Source: Planctomycetota bacterium
GTDB taxonomy: Bacteria; Planctomycetota; B15-G4; SIAN01
DNA length: 64,000 nucleotides
Direction: 5' to 3'
Assembly (NCBI GenBank): GCA_009691715.1
Contig: SIAN01000003.1
Location: forward strand, 62,001-126,000
The notes below the pieces were generated by a model that saw only the letters and a program-made list of their open reading frames with translations, made no database searches and was not told the DNA's origin. Of this stretch, positions 43,993 to 52,448 are shown piece after piece. The translations under genes were made by a program, and so were the position numbers. The number at the start of each line of letters is the position of its first letter. Position 1 is the first letter of the stretch.

Positions 43993-45110
43993 CGCAGCGA
44001 CTCCGGCTCGATCGCCTCGCCGTCCGGAGTGTTCGCGCGTCGCAAGCGCTCGGCCAGATGGTGGAACGCCAGCACGACGACGACCAGGGTGAGGGTCGGC
44101 ACGATGGTCAGGCGCACCGGCCCGCTGTCCTTCACCGCGCGATGCCCCTCCTCGAGCATCGTCCCGAGCGACGCGGCGCCGCGCGCCACGCCGAGCCCGA
44201 GCCATGACAGCGTGAACTCCGTGAGCAGCGCGCCAGCGATCGCGAACGGCGCCGCGGCGAACACCGGCGCCATCGCGTTTCGCAACTGGTGGCGCCACGC
44301 GATCTGCCAGCGCGAGGCCCCGAGCGCCTCGGCGGCGAGCACGAACTCCTCCTGCGCCAGCCGGAAGAACTCGCCGCGCACCAGCCGCGCGACGCCGGTC
44401 CAGCCGGTGAGCCCGAGGATCATGACCAGCGTCGTCCCGCTGCGAGGCAGGTAGGTGAGCACGAACAGCACGAGGAAGAAATGCGGGAAGCAGAGCAGAA
44501 CTTCGATGCCGCGCATCGCGAGCAGATCGAAGCGACCGCGCAGCGTGCCGCAGACCCCTCCGATGGCGACTCCGATCGTGAGCATCACCGCGGCGGCGGC
44601 GACGGCGATCGCCAGCGAGCCGCGCAACGCAAACAGCAGCCGCGCGAGCAGGTCGTAGCCGGCCGGGTCGGTGCCGAGCCAGTGGCGCGGCGACGGCGGC
44701 ATCGGTGCGCGCGCGGTCGGGTCCATGAACCACACTGGATCGACGACGCCTGGCGACCAGGGGATCGGCGCGGGGATGGTGAACGACAGCGACGGCTCGA
44801 GACGCTCTCCGCCAGGCGAGCCGGAAGTCGCGCCCTCGCCGGAAAAGGCGCCGACCATCAGCAGGAGCCCGAGCAGGACGACCGCGCCGCACGCGATCCG
44901 CGAACGGCGCGCCTGCCAGAGGAGCTCCGCGAATCCGATCGCTGCGAAACACCAGTCGACTGCGCCGCAACCCGCTGTCGCGGGCGAGCCGAGCCTCCCT
45001 CCCGCGAGTTCGAGCACCGGCCGCGAATTGCACCACCAGGGCGCGAACGCCACCAGCGCGAAGAGCAGTCGCACCGGACGCGCTGCGTGCAGCACGAGGG
45101 CGCCGTTCAT
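43989..45110 (-). CDS. oppC: Oligopeptide ABC transporter permease (OppC-type)
   Basis: A 373-residue inner-membrane permease. The C-terminal 220 residues are the BPD_transp_1 domain with GTDPAGYDLLARLLFALRGSL and the EAA loop VLAAEALGASRWQIAWRHQL. Two extra N-terminal hydrophobic segments (residues 8-24 and about 50-90) and a periplasmic linker precede the usual domain, making it longer than typical OppC (about 300). Coupled to oppB by a 4-base overlap. Confidence 0.92.
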   Translation of the reverse strand: MNGALVLHAARPVRLLFALVAFAPWWCNSRPVLELAGGRLGSPATAGCGAVDWCFAAIGFAELLWQARRSRIACGAVVLLGLLLMVGAFSGEGATSGSPGGERLEPSLSFTIPAPIPWSPGVVDPVWFMDPTARAPMPPSPRHWLGTDPAGYDLLARLLFALRGSLAIAVAAAAVMLTIGVAIGGVCGTLRGRFDLLAMRGIEVLLCFPHFFLVLFVLTYLPRSGTTLVMILGLTGWTGVARLVRGEFFRLAQEEFVLAAEALGASRWQIAWRHQLRNAMAPVFAAAPFAIAGALLTEFTLSWLGLGVARGAASLGTMLEEGHRAVKDSGPVRLTIVPTLTLVVVVLAFHHLAERLRRANTPDGEAIEPESLR

Positions 45111-46093
45111 GCGACCCTCTCGCGCCGACGAAGCGCGGCATGCAGTAGATCGGAGACCAGGAATCCGACCATCGTCATGACACCGATCAGCAGCGCGAGC
45201 GCCTGCACCGTGGCGTAGTCGCGGCGATCGACCGCCTCGAACGCGAGCCGCCCGAGTCCAGGGATCGAGAAGAGCGTCTCGATCGCGACGCTGCCGGACA
45301 CCAGCCACGGGAAGAGGCTCGAAACGAGCGTGACCACCGGGAGGATGCCGGTCCGAAGCGCATGCACGTAGAGGACCCGAGACTCCGGCAGGCCCCGCGC
45401 ACGCAATGCGCGGATCCATGGCTGGCGCAGCGTCTCGACCATTCCCGCGCGCGTGTAGCGGGCGACGCCGGTGAGGCCCACCAAGACCAGGCACGCCGTC
45501 GGCATCGCGAGATTCGCGAAGACGTGGGCAGCGCGCGACACCGCAGTCAGCTCGGCCGGCGGCGACGACCAGAGGAACGGCAGATTCGCCAACGTTCCTG
45601 TGCACAGGAGCGCGATGAGGAACGAGCCGACCACAACGCTCGGCATCGCGTAGAGCGCGAAGAGCAGCCCGCTCACCCACCGTTCCAGACGAGTCCCGAC
45701 CCTCACGGCACACCAAACGCCGATCGGCACGCCGAGCAAATAGATCAGCGCGGCCGCGACCGCCTGCATCCCGATCGTGACTCGCGCCGCCTCTCCGATC
45801 AGCTCACGCACCGGTCGATGGTGCGGTTGATCGGAGTTCCCAAAGTCGCCGCGCACGGCACTGCCGAGCCAGTCGAAGTACTGCTCGACCAGCGGGCGGT
45901 CGAACCCGCGCGCGTGCGCCGCCTCCGCGAGCTGCTCGCGCGTGAGCATTCCGCTGCCCTGCTCTGCCGACAACTCGCCGAGCGGTCCGCCGGGCGCCGC
46001 GCGCGAGATCACGAACGTGGCGACCGTGATCCCGAGCAAGGTCGGAACGAACAGCAGCAACCGTCGCAGGAGCTGGCGCAACAACGAGCGCAT
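45107..46093 (-). CDS. oppB: Oligopeptide ABC transporter permease (OppB-type)
   Basis: A 328-residue permease with six hydrophobic segments. The N-terminal FVPTLLGITVATFVISRAAPGGP is typical of OppB/DppB. The EAA loop is WIRALRARGLPESRVLYVHAL. Normal length. It lies 35 bases after the substrate-binding protein gene and forms the translocation channel with OppC. Confidence 0.94.
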   Translation of the reverse strand: MRSLLRQLLRRLLLFVPTLLGITVATFVISRAAPGGPLGELSAEQGSGMLTREQLAEAAHARGFDRPLVEQYFDWLGSAVRGDFGNSDQPHHRPVRELIGEAARVTIGMQAVAAALIYLLGVPIGVWCAVRVGTRLERWVSGLLFALYAMPSVVVGSFLIALLCTGTLANLPFLWSSPPAELTAVSRAAHVFANLAMPTACLVLVGLTGVARYTRAGMVETLRQPWIRALRARGLPESRVLYVHALRTGILPVVTLVSSLFPWLVSGSVAIETLFSIPGLGRLAFEAVDRRDYATVQALALLIGVMTMVGFLVSDLLHAALRRRERVA

Positions 46094-46128
46094 CGGTGCA
46101 GCCGACTCCGATTCAGGGCTTCAACGGT

Positions 46129-47868
46129 TCAGGGCTTCAACCACCAGTCGAACCAGCGGGCGCCCATGCGCCTCATCTTGACGTTCTGCAGCTTGGTCGA
46201 CACGAGCGCCAACGCCTGCGGGTTGTAGAGCGGCGTGAACGGCAGGTCACGGCCAAGCAGCCCGTAGATCGCGCGCCCCAGTTCGAGGCGCGCCGCGTCG
46301 TCGAACTCGCCGCGGAATTGCTCGAGCAGGGCATCGCACTCCGGGCTGGAATAGCCGCCGTGGTTCATTCCCGCTTCGTACGAACTCGAGTGGAATCGAT
46401 CGAAGAGGTCATCGTCACGGGGGTCGCCGACCCAGGACTGCAGGACGGCCTCGAATCGATGTTCGATGAGCTGCGCCTGCATCTGCTGGAAGTCGACCGC
46501 CTCGGGCGTCACTGCGACCCCGGCCTTCGCCGCTTGCTCCTGGAACCAGAGATTCCCCGTCGCGATCGCCGGCACCGGCGTCGGCGGGTGCAAGAGCACG
46601 AATCGCAACGCCACGCCATCGCGGTCGCGTACGCCATCGCCATCGTGGTCGACGAAGCCCGCGTCATCCAGCAGCTTCATTGCCGCGACCGGATCGAACG
46701 GCAGCGGCGGAACACTCGGGTCGTAGCCGGCGTAGGTGACCGACCCTGGTGCGTTCAGGACCACGGCGTGGCCGGCGTAGACCTTCTCCTTCACCAGCTC
46801 GCGCGGGTAGAGCATGGTCAGCGCGCGACGGACGCGAGCATCGGCGAACTGCGGCAGGCGGGTGTTCCACATCACGTACAGCCACTGCGGCAGGAAATAC
46901 TCGTGGAACGTCGCCAGTTCGCGCATCTCCGCGTCAGCCTTCAAGCTCTCCCAACGTGCGCAATCGTTGACCGTGCAGAGCGACAGCTCGCCGCGCGCGA
47001 ACAGCAGCGGGAACTGCGTCGCGTCGGCGACGAACCGGTAGCGGAGGCGCTCGATTGGATAGGGCAGTTGATCCGCCAATGGCCAGTCGGGGTTGCGCTC
47101 GAGCTCGAGGTACTCACCCGTCTTCCACTCGCGCAACCGGTAGGGCCCATACCCGACCGGCGCGCGACCGAGCGGGTCAGCGTTGAAACCTGCCGCGTCA
47201 TGCGCCGCCAGATGCGCCGGCATGATCGGGAAGTTGAAACCGAACTCGAGCTCGACGCGGAAATAGGGCTGCTTCACGGTCACGACGAAGGTGTAGCGGT
47301 CGATCGCCTTGACTGAGGCGATCGGGCCGAGCGCCGCGCGGACTTTCTCCGCCTTCACCGCTGGGTCGGCCAGCATCTTCCAGGAGAACTCGAGGTCCGC
47401 GCTGGTCAGCTCGACCGGACCGCGTTCGTCGCCGCGATGCCAGTAGACGCCCGGCCGCAGCTTCCAGGTGTAGGTGAGTCGGTCCGCTGCGATCGTCGGC
47501 CGCTCTGCTGCGATGAGCGGCACCAGTTCGTAGGTGTCCGGGTCGAGATTGAGCAGCGGCGGGAAGAGGTAGGTGCGGCAGAGCAGTTCTTCGCTGGCGT
47601 TGACTCGAAGCAGGTTGTTGAGCGTCCCGAAGTCGCGCGTCAGGGCCTGCACGATGGTTCCGCCGGGACGAGCCGGACCGGCGTCGCGACGGAGACTCTG
47701 TTCCGCGGCAGGGCTGTAGGCATAGGAGACGACTGCGGCCGTCTGCGGCGCGCCCGCGAGTTGTGGGCCGCCGGCGACCTCCGAAGTCTCGTCGCTGCAG
47801 GCGACGATCGCCAGCGCGCTCGACGCGGCAAGGCCGATCCGCGCGACCCACCGCGTCGCCCGGCTCAT
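46129..47868 (-). CDS. ABC transporter substrate-binding lipoprotein, family 5 (OppA/DppA-type)
   Basis: A 579-residue solute-binding protein. The lipoprotein signal peptide has lipobox AIVAC with Cys at about 24. The body is the SBP_bac_5 fold: DFGTLNNLLRVNASEELLCR, YELVPLIAAERPTIAADRLTYTWKLRPGVYWHRG (the family signature region), and C-terminal IYGLLGRDLPFTPLYNPQALAL. It binds peptides or similar solutes at the outer face of the inner membrane and hands them to OppB/OppC. The start overlaps the stop of the unknown gene upstream (ATGA). Confidence 0.92.
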   Translation of the reverse strand: MSRATRWVARIGLAASSALAIVACSDETSEVAGGPQLAGAPQTAAVVSYAYSPAAEQSLRRDAGPARPGGTIVQALTRDFGTLNNLLRVNASEELLCRTYLFPPLLNLDPDTYELVPLIAAERPTIAADRLTYTWKLRPGVYWHRGDERGPVELTSADLEFSWKMLADPAVKAEKVRAALGPIASVKAIDRYTFVVTVKQPYFRVELEFGFNFPIMPAHLAAHDAAGFNADPLGRAPVGYGPYRLREWKTGEYLELERNPDWPLADQLPYPIERLRYRFVADATQFPLLFARGELSLCTVNDCARWESLKADAEMRELATFHEYFLPQWLYVMWNTRLPQFADARVRRALTMLYPRELVKEKVYAGHAVVLNAPGSVTYAGYDPSVPPLPFDPVAAMKLLDDAGFVDHDGDGVRDRDGVALRFVLLHPPTPVPAIATGNLWFQEQAAKAGVAVTPEAVDFQQMQAQLIEHRFEAVLQSWVGDPRDDDLFDRFHSSSYEAGMNHGGYSSPECDALLEQFRGEFDDAARLELGRAIYGLLGRDLPFTPLYNPQALALVSTKLQNVKMRRMGARWFDWWLKP

Positions 47869-49235
47869 CGGCTGGCGCCGACCTGCGCGACGACGTCGAC
47901 CCGGGCGGCGGGACGTAGCAGATGGCGCAGCACGGATTCAGCCGCGCCGCGGCCCGCTCGCTCCCAGCGACCCGCCGCGGTGAGCGTTGCGTCCGGAAAC
48001 CCGGATTCGGCCCCGTCGAGAGCCAGTTGACGCGCCAGCAGCGCCCGATCGGCGTGAAGCGTTCGTGCTCGCGCGGCGATCGCGTCGAACAGCGCGACAT
48101 CGCGTCCGCCGTCGAGTCCCTGCGCGTGGAGCCGGTCGACCGCAGTCGCCAAGCGAGCCGCGAGCACGCTTCCATCTTCGCCTGCGAATCCCAGCAGGCC
48201 ACCGCGCCGATCGCGTTCGGCGATGGCCGGCTCGCGGTCGGCCGCCAGCGTCAGGAAGGCGAGTGCGAGCGCGAAGTGATCGCCTTGCGGATCGGCGCTC
48301 CAGGCCAGCCGATAGCCGGTGCAACTGTCCGTCGCGCCGGCAGGTCGGGCCACGCTGCGGATCGCCGCCGACAGGGGCTCGGGGACGTTCGCCGGCGCGA
48401 CGCCACGCGCACGGCTGAGCTTCGCGCACCCCTTCGCGGCGGCAAGCGCGAGCGGCGCCGGCGGCAGGCGACTCACGATCGCGACGAAGCTCCCTTCGCT
48501 GCCGACTCGCTCCGCGAGGAACGTGAACAACGCCTCCTTGGTGAATGGAGTCGCGCGCGGCACGCGGCCGAACGGGCCGAAACGCTCCGCCGCTCGCGGC
48601 GACGCGGCTTCGCGCAATCGGTCAAGCGAGCTCGCTGGCGACGGGGCGCAACGCGCCACTGCCGCATCGAACGCCGCGTCCTCGCACGCCGTCGCCGTCA
48701 GCCGACCGATCAACGCGGCCAGATCGCTTTCGAGCGTGCCCTCCGTCGTCCGCGCCAGGAACAACAGCGCGGTGGGTCGCAGCTCGGCGCGCCAACGCGC
48801 AGCAACCGCCTCGGGCGCAGCAACCGCCTCGGGCGCAGCAACCGCCTCTGGCGCAGCAACCGCCTCTGGCGCAGCAACCGCCTCTGGCGCAGCAACCGCC
48901 TCGGGCGCAGCAACCGCCCCTGGCGCAGCAACCGCCTCTGGCGCAGCGAATGCCGCGGCGAGCTGCGCCAGGCCACTGCCGGGCGGGGATGAATCGTCTG
49001 CCCAACCGAACGGCAACGCGACCACCAGTTCGATGCCGTTGGCAGCGGCGACTTCGGCAGCGGCGGCGTCGGCAGCGGCGGCCCTGTCAGGCGTCGTCGC
49101 AACCACGATCCGGACGCCCGATTCGAGCGTTGTCTCATGGAGTGGAGCGTGCTGCGGCGGGTCGCCCGCCAGCGCGGTCAAGGCCGCGACAATCGTCTCA
49201 ACGCACCGCAATCGCTTCGATCTCCACGAGTGCAC
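47865..49235 (-). CDS. Unknown protein with 18-bp tandem repeat (8 x Ala-Ala-Pro-Glu-Ala-Val)
   Basis: A 456-residue protein I do not recognise. The region HETTLESGVRIVVATTPDRAAA looks like the first strand of peptidase M16 domains, and the layout of two roughly 200-residue halves could fit a degenerate M16 protein, but the zinc motif HxxEH is absent. A stretch of eight hexapeptide repeats AAPEAV (one copy AAPGAV) lies in the first half. The rest is Ala-rich with segments such as FLARTTEGTLESDLAALIGRL. The ATG at 49235 overlaps ridA by 38 bases; no other good start is seen. It is coupled to the binding-protein gene downstream. Function unknown. Confidence 0.6.
   Translation of the reverse strand: MHSWRSKRLRCVETIVAALTALAGDPPQHAPLHETTLESGVRIVVATTPDRAAAADAAAAEVAAANGIELVVALPFGWADDSSPPGSGLAQLAAAFAAPEAVAAPGAVAAPEAVAAPEAVAAPEAVAAPEAVAAPEAVAAPEAVAARWRAELRPTALLFLARTTEGTLESDLAALIGRLTATACEDAAFDAAVARCAPSPASSLDRLREAASPRAAERFGPFGRVPRATPFTKEALFTFLAERVGSEGSFVAIVSRLPPAPLALAAAKGCAKLSRARGVAPANVPEPLSAAIRSVARPAGATDSCTGYRLAWSADPQGDHFALALAFLTLAADREPAIAERDRRGGLLGFAGEDGSVLAARLATAVDRLHAQGLDGGRDVALFDAIAARARTLHADRALLARQLALDGAESGFPDATLTAAGRWERAGRGAAESVLRHLLRPAARVDVVAQVGASR
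48799..48942 (-). repeat. 18-bp tandem repeat, 8 copies inside a CDS
   Basis: The 18-base unit GCAGCAACCGCCTCGGGC (plus-strand view) repeats eight times in a row at 48799, 48817, 48835, 48853, 48871, 48889, 48907 and 48925. Differences are at the fourth-from-last position (CGGGC/CTGGC) and one C for T in the copy at 48907. It encodes the AAPEAV hexapeptide on the minus strand. The unit is a multiple of three, so copy number can vary without frameshift. Confidence 0.95.
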
Positions 49236-49581
49236 CCTTCGGGAGGCCCACCACTGCGACCGTCGCCCGCGCCGGCCTGTGATCGCCGAACCGCTCGGCG
49301 TAGACCTGGTTCATCGCGGCGAAGTTCGCCATGTCGGTGAGGTAGACCGTCGTCTTCACCACTTGGTGCAGCGACGAACCCGCCGCCTTCAGCACGGCAC
49401 CAAGGTTGTCGAGCACTCGCCGCGTCTGTTCCGCGACGTCGACGCCACCCTGCAGCTTGCCCCCGCTGCCCGGTTCGAGCGCCACCTGCCCCGAGCAGAA
49501 GATGAAGCCCTGGACCACCAGCGCCTGCGAATAGGGGCCGATCGCGTCGGGCGCATGCGGTGTGACGACGTGCTCAACCAC
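49198..49581 (-). CDS. ridA: RidA family reactive intermediate deaminase
   Basis: A 127-residue RidA/YjgF protein that hydrolyses reactive enamine/imine products of PLP enzymes. It has PDAIGPYSQALVVQGFIFCSGQ at the N-terminus and, near the C-terminus, the conserved RATVAVVGLPKGALVEIEAIA with the substrate-binding Arg and the VE motif. The GTG at 49581 gives the family N-terminus and has a strong GGGAGGGG before it. It overlaps the coaD stop by 8 bases. Confidence 0.95.
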   Translation of the reverse strand: MVEHVVTPHAPDAIGPYSQALVVQGFIFCSGQVALEPGSGGKLQGGVDVAEQTRRVLDNLGAVLKAAGSSLHQVVKTTVYLTDMANFAAMNQVYAERFGDHRPARATVAVVGLPKGALVEIEAIAVR

Positions 49582-50068
49582 GCGGATTCCCCTCCCGAAG
49601 GCGTTGTTCGACCGTAGCACGAATGCACTCGGGCACCAGACCGCGCAGCTCGGCGCCGTGTCTTCCGGCGTCGCGAACCAGATGTGCAGAAACGTGCGCG
49701 TGCTCTGGCACCGGCACCAGGAACAGCGTGTCGATCTCTGGCGCGAGCTTGCGGTTCAATTGGGCCATCGGCAGCTCGTAGTCGAGATCGCGCGCGCCGC
49801 GGACGCCGCGGAGCAGGCACCCGATCCGCTGCGCTCGGGCGAACTCGACCAACAGGCCGGAGAAGGCGACGGCGGTGATGCGCACCGACGCGGCGACAGC
49901 GACGGCGCGCAACTGCTCGAGCCGCTCCTCGACCGTGAACCACGCCTGCTTCGAGGCATTCGTGCCGACCGCGACCACCAGCTCGTCGAAGAGCGCTGCA
50001 CCGCGCACGATCACGTCGAGGTGACCGTTGGTGACGGGATCGAAGCTGCCAGGATAGAGGGCGCGCAC
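49574..50068 (-). CDS. coaD: Phosphopantetheine adenylyltransferase
   Basis: A 164-residue CoA biosynthesis enzyme that joins phosphopantetheine and ATP to dephospho-CoA. Motifs: YPGSFDPVTNGHLDV (the HxGH-type motif reads TNGH), GCLLRGVRGARDLDYE, and HVSAHLVRDAG (usual SSSxVR-type). The length is normal. The GTG at 50068 gives the family N-terminus. It begins the nine-gene minus-strand operon with ridA and the Opp transporter and is divergent from comEC with a 57-base gap. Confidence 0.95.
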   Translation of the reverse strand: MRALYPGSFDPVTNGHLDVIVRGAALFDELVVAVGTNASKQAWFTVEERLEQLRAVAVAASVRITAVAFSGLLVEFARAQRIGCLLRGVRGARDLDYELPMAQLNRKLAPEIDTLFLVPVPEHAHVSAHLVRDAGRHGAELRGLVPECIRATVEQRLREGNPRG

Positions 50069-50125
50069 GGTCGCGGCATTGTACGGCCGTGTCACCCGAC
50101 CGATCGCAGCGCGTCCTTCGCGGCG

Positions 50126-52372
50126 ATGGAACCGAAACGCCGCCCGTCCCTGCCGCTGCTCCTCCGGGGCGCGCTCTCTCTCTGCCTCGCGGCATTGTGG
50201 CCGTGGCCGCTGGAGTTTGCGCTCGCGCTCGTGGCGCTCGTGGCGCTGTGGCGGCCGCGCGCCACGCCGTGGCTCGGCTGCGGCTTGATCGGCTTGTTCC
50301 TCGCGTTCAGCCGCGAGGACGATTCCGCGAGCACGCGGTTCTGCGGTTGGCTGCGGGCCCGAAGCGACACCTGGCGCAGCAGTCGCGGCGGCGAGATCAC
50401 GCTGGTCGAGCTGTGCGGGCCGCAGGGTGCGAGCGATCGGCAGGCGTTCCTGGTCGGCGCGACGACTCGGCTCGAGAACGGCGATTGGATCGAGTGGAGC
50501 GGCGAGCTCGAATCGAGCCGACGGCCGCGCAATCCGGGCGGCTCGCGCGAACCGGCGCGCTTGCGCCCGTCTGCGGCGGCGGGAGGACCGTCGGTCGCGC
50601 CCGCGCCGCGTGAATCTGCGCCACTGTCGATGCTGGCCGCCATCCGCCGGCAACTCGACGCGCTCGGCACGATGCTCGAACGACGGCTTCGCGCGCACCT
50701 GTCACCGGAAGCGGCAGCCCTGGCAGGCAGCCTCGCACTCGGGCGCAGCGACGAGCTCGGCGCCACGCTGCGCCAGCAATTGAAGCAGTGCGGCGCATGG
50801 CACCTGTTCGCCGTGAGCGGCTCGCACGTCGTGCTGCTCGCCGCCCTGCTCGAACGACTGCTGCCGCGGCGGCCACGCGGCGCCGTCGTGCCGCTGCGAT
50901 GCGTCGGCGTCCTTTGCTTCGTCCTGCTGAGCGGCGGCCAGGCACCGGCATGGCGCGCCGCCGTCAGTCATCTCGTCCACACGATCGCGCGCGCGCGCAC
51001 GATCGTCGCGTGCTCGGCCTCGACGCTGGCGGCCGCGTTCCTGGCGCTACTTTCGATCGACGGCGGCCTGCTCAAGGATCCGGGAGTGCAGCTTTCGTTC
51101 GCTGCGGTCTTCGCGCTGCTAGTCGCCGCGCGCCACGGCCCGAGCCGCTCGCCCCGCGGCACCGGCCACGGCATCCGGCTCGAACGTCCGCTCTTGCAGG
51201 CGTTGCGCTGTGCCTGCTTCGCTGCCGTCGCGACCGCCCCACTCACCGCATTCCATTTCGGCACGGTGAGTTGCTTCGCGCCGATCGCAACGCTGCTGCT
51301 GGCGCCGTTCGTCACCGTCGCGCTGCTCTTGAGCATGGTTTGCTGCACGCTCACCTGGCTGCCGGCGGAGTGGTGCTGGCCGGCGGAGCTGGCCCTGAGC
51401 GCACTCTCCACCGTGATCGCGGCGTTGGCGGAGTGGCTCGCGGTGCTGCCAGGGTCGCCACTCGTGACCGAAGCGCCCGGCCTCGTCGTGATGCTCCTGC
51501 TCGGCGGAAGCTGGGTGGCGCTGCTGGCGCGCCGGCCGCGGATCGGCGTCGCCGCGGCAGCGCTGGCGGTTTGCGTGCAATTCGCTCCGGTACACCAGGT
51601 CGGGGCGTACCCGGTCGACTCGCAACTCGCCGACGCGCCGGCCGTCGTGTTCGATGTCGGTCATGGGCAAGCGGTGCTGCTGCGGACGGCCGGTCGGACC
51701 GACCTGCTCGACGCTGGCGGGCGCGACCAAGGCAGCGGCCGCGCTTTGGTCGCAGCCTTGCGCGCACTCCACGTCGAGCGGATCGACACGCTGCTGCTCT
51801 CGCACCTTGACGCGGACCACTGCGTCGCGGCGCCCGCGCTGCTCGACGCCTTCAAGGTCGGAGAGGTGCTGCTCACGGCCGACGCCGCGGCAGAGCTCGT
51901 CACGACGCGGGAGCCGCTGTTGCGTTCGCTCGCGGACTCGATTGCGAATCACGATCGGCTGATCCGCGTCGTGGCCGCAGGGGCCCGGTTCGGGCCGCAC
52001 GAGGTGGTGTGGCCGCCTGCGGGTCGCCGTTTCGCCGCACGCAACGAAGGGTCGATCGCCGTCGCCATCGAGTTCGGGGCGTCGACCTGGCTCGCGCCCG
52101 GCGACCTCGAGGGCTATCCGCTCGTTGAGTTGTCGGTGCTGATGGCGACTCGCCCCGCCATCGACCTGCTGCTGTTGCCGCATCACGGCAACGCGGACGA
52201 GGCGCTGCGAACCCTCCTCGAGCGAACGCGAACGACTCGGGCGTTCGCGAGCCGCTCTACCACCACCCTTCCGAGCGCGACCGAACAGGCGCTGCGCCCC
52301 CTCGGCGTGGTGTGGCGATCGACCGCGCGCAGCGGCGCACTCGGTTGGACCCCGCAACGTTCGCCGCCCTAG
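50126..52372 (+). CDS. comEC: ComEC/Rec2 family DNA-uptake channel
   Basis: A 748-residue membrane protein of the competence DNA-channel family. An N-terminal membrane part and an OB-like region (about 60-130) precede the competence domain with HLFAVSGSHVVLLAALLERLL and the hydrophobic helices up to residue 480. The C-terminal metallo-beta-lactamase domain starts VFDVGHGQAVLLRTAGRTDLLDAGG and has the metal motif LLSHLDADHCVAAP and LLLPHHGNADEAL. It would translocate single-stranded DNA across the inner membrane, with nuclease activity in the C-terminal domain. The ATG at 50126 is chosen because codons upstream are antisense to coaD. All key histidines of the nuclease domain are present. Confidence 0.93.
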   Translation: MEPKRRPSLPLLLRGALSLCLAALWPWPLEFALALVALVALWRPRATPWLGCGLIGLFLAFSREDDSASTRFCGWLRARSDTWRSSRGGEITLVELCGPQGASDRQAFLVGATTRLENGDWIEWSGELESSRRPRNPGGSREPARLRPSAAAGGPSVAPAPRESAPLSMLAAIRRQLDALGTMLERRLRAHLSPEAAALAGSLALGRSDELGATLRQQLKQCGAWHLFAVSGSHVVLLAALLERLLPRRPRGAVVPLRCVGVLCFVLLSGGQAPAWRAAVSHLVHTIARARTIVACSASTLAAAFLALLSIDGGLLKDPGVQLSFAAVFALLVAARHGPSRSPRGTGHGIRLERPLLQALRCACFAAVATAPLTAFHFGTVSCFAPIATLLLAPFVTVALLLSMVCCTLTWLPAEWCWPAELALSALSTVIAALAEWLAVLPGSPLVTEAPGLVVMLLLGGSWVALLARRPRIGVAAAALAVCVQFAPVHQVGAYPVDSQLADAPAVVFDVGHGQAVLLRTAGRTDLLDAGGRDQGSGRALVAALRALHVERIDTLLLSHLDADHCVAAPALLDAFKVGEVLLTADAAAELVTTREPLLRSLADSIANHDRLIRVVAAGARFGPHEVVWPPAGRRFAARNEGSIAVAIEFGASTWLAPGDLEGYPLVELSVLMATRPAIDLLLLPHHGNADEALRTLLERTRTTRAFASRSTTTLPSATEQALRPLGVVWRSTARSGALGWTPQRSPP

Positions 52373-52448
52373 GCAGGTCCCTGAGTTGCTAGTGTCCGCA
52401 CGCTCCCGGCGCCGCACCTCGTGCGCGAGAGCATGAAGTGAGGCGGGC

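Noticed and set aside
48799..48942. CRISPR array
   Set aside because: The 18-base units are directly abutting without spacers and encode in-frame hexapeptides; no cas genes are present.
49562..50125. Upstream extension of comEC by 188 codons
   Set aside because: This part is antisense to coaD and ridA, which have clear motifs; comEC homologues start at the hydrophobic segment after 50126.
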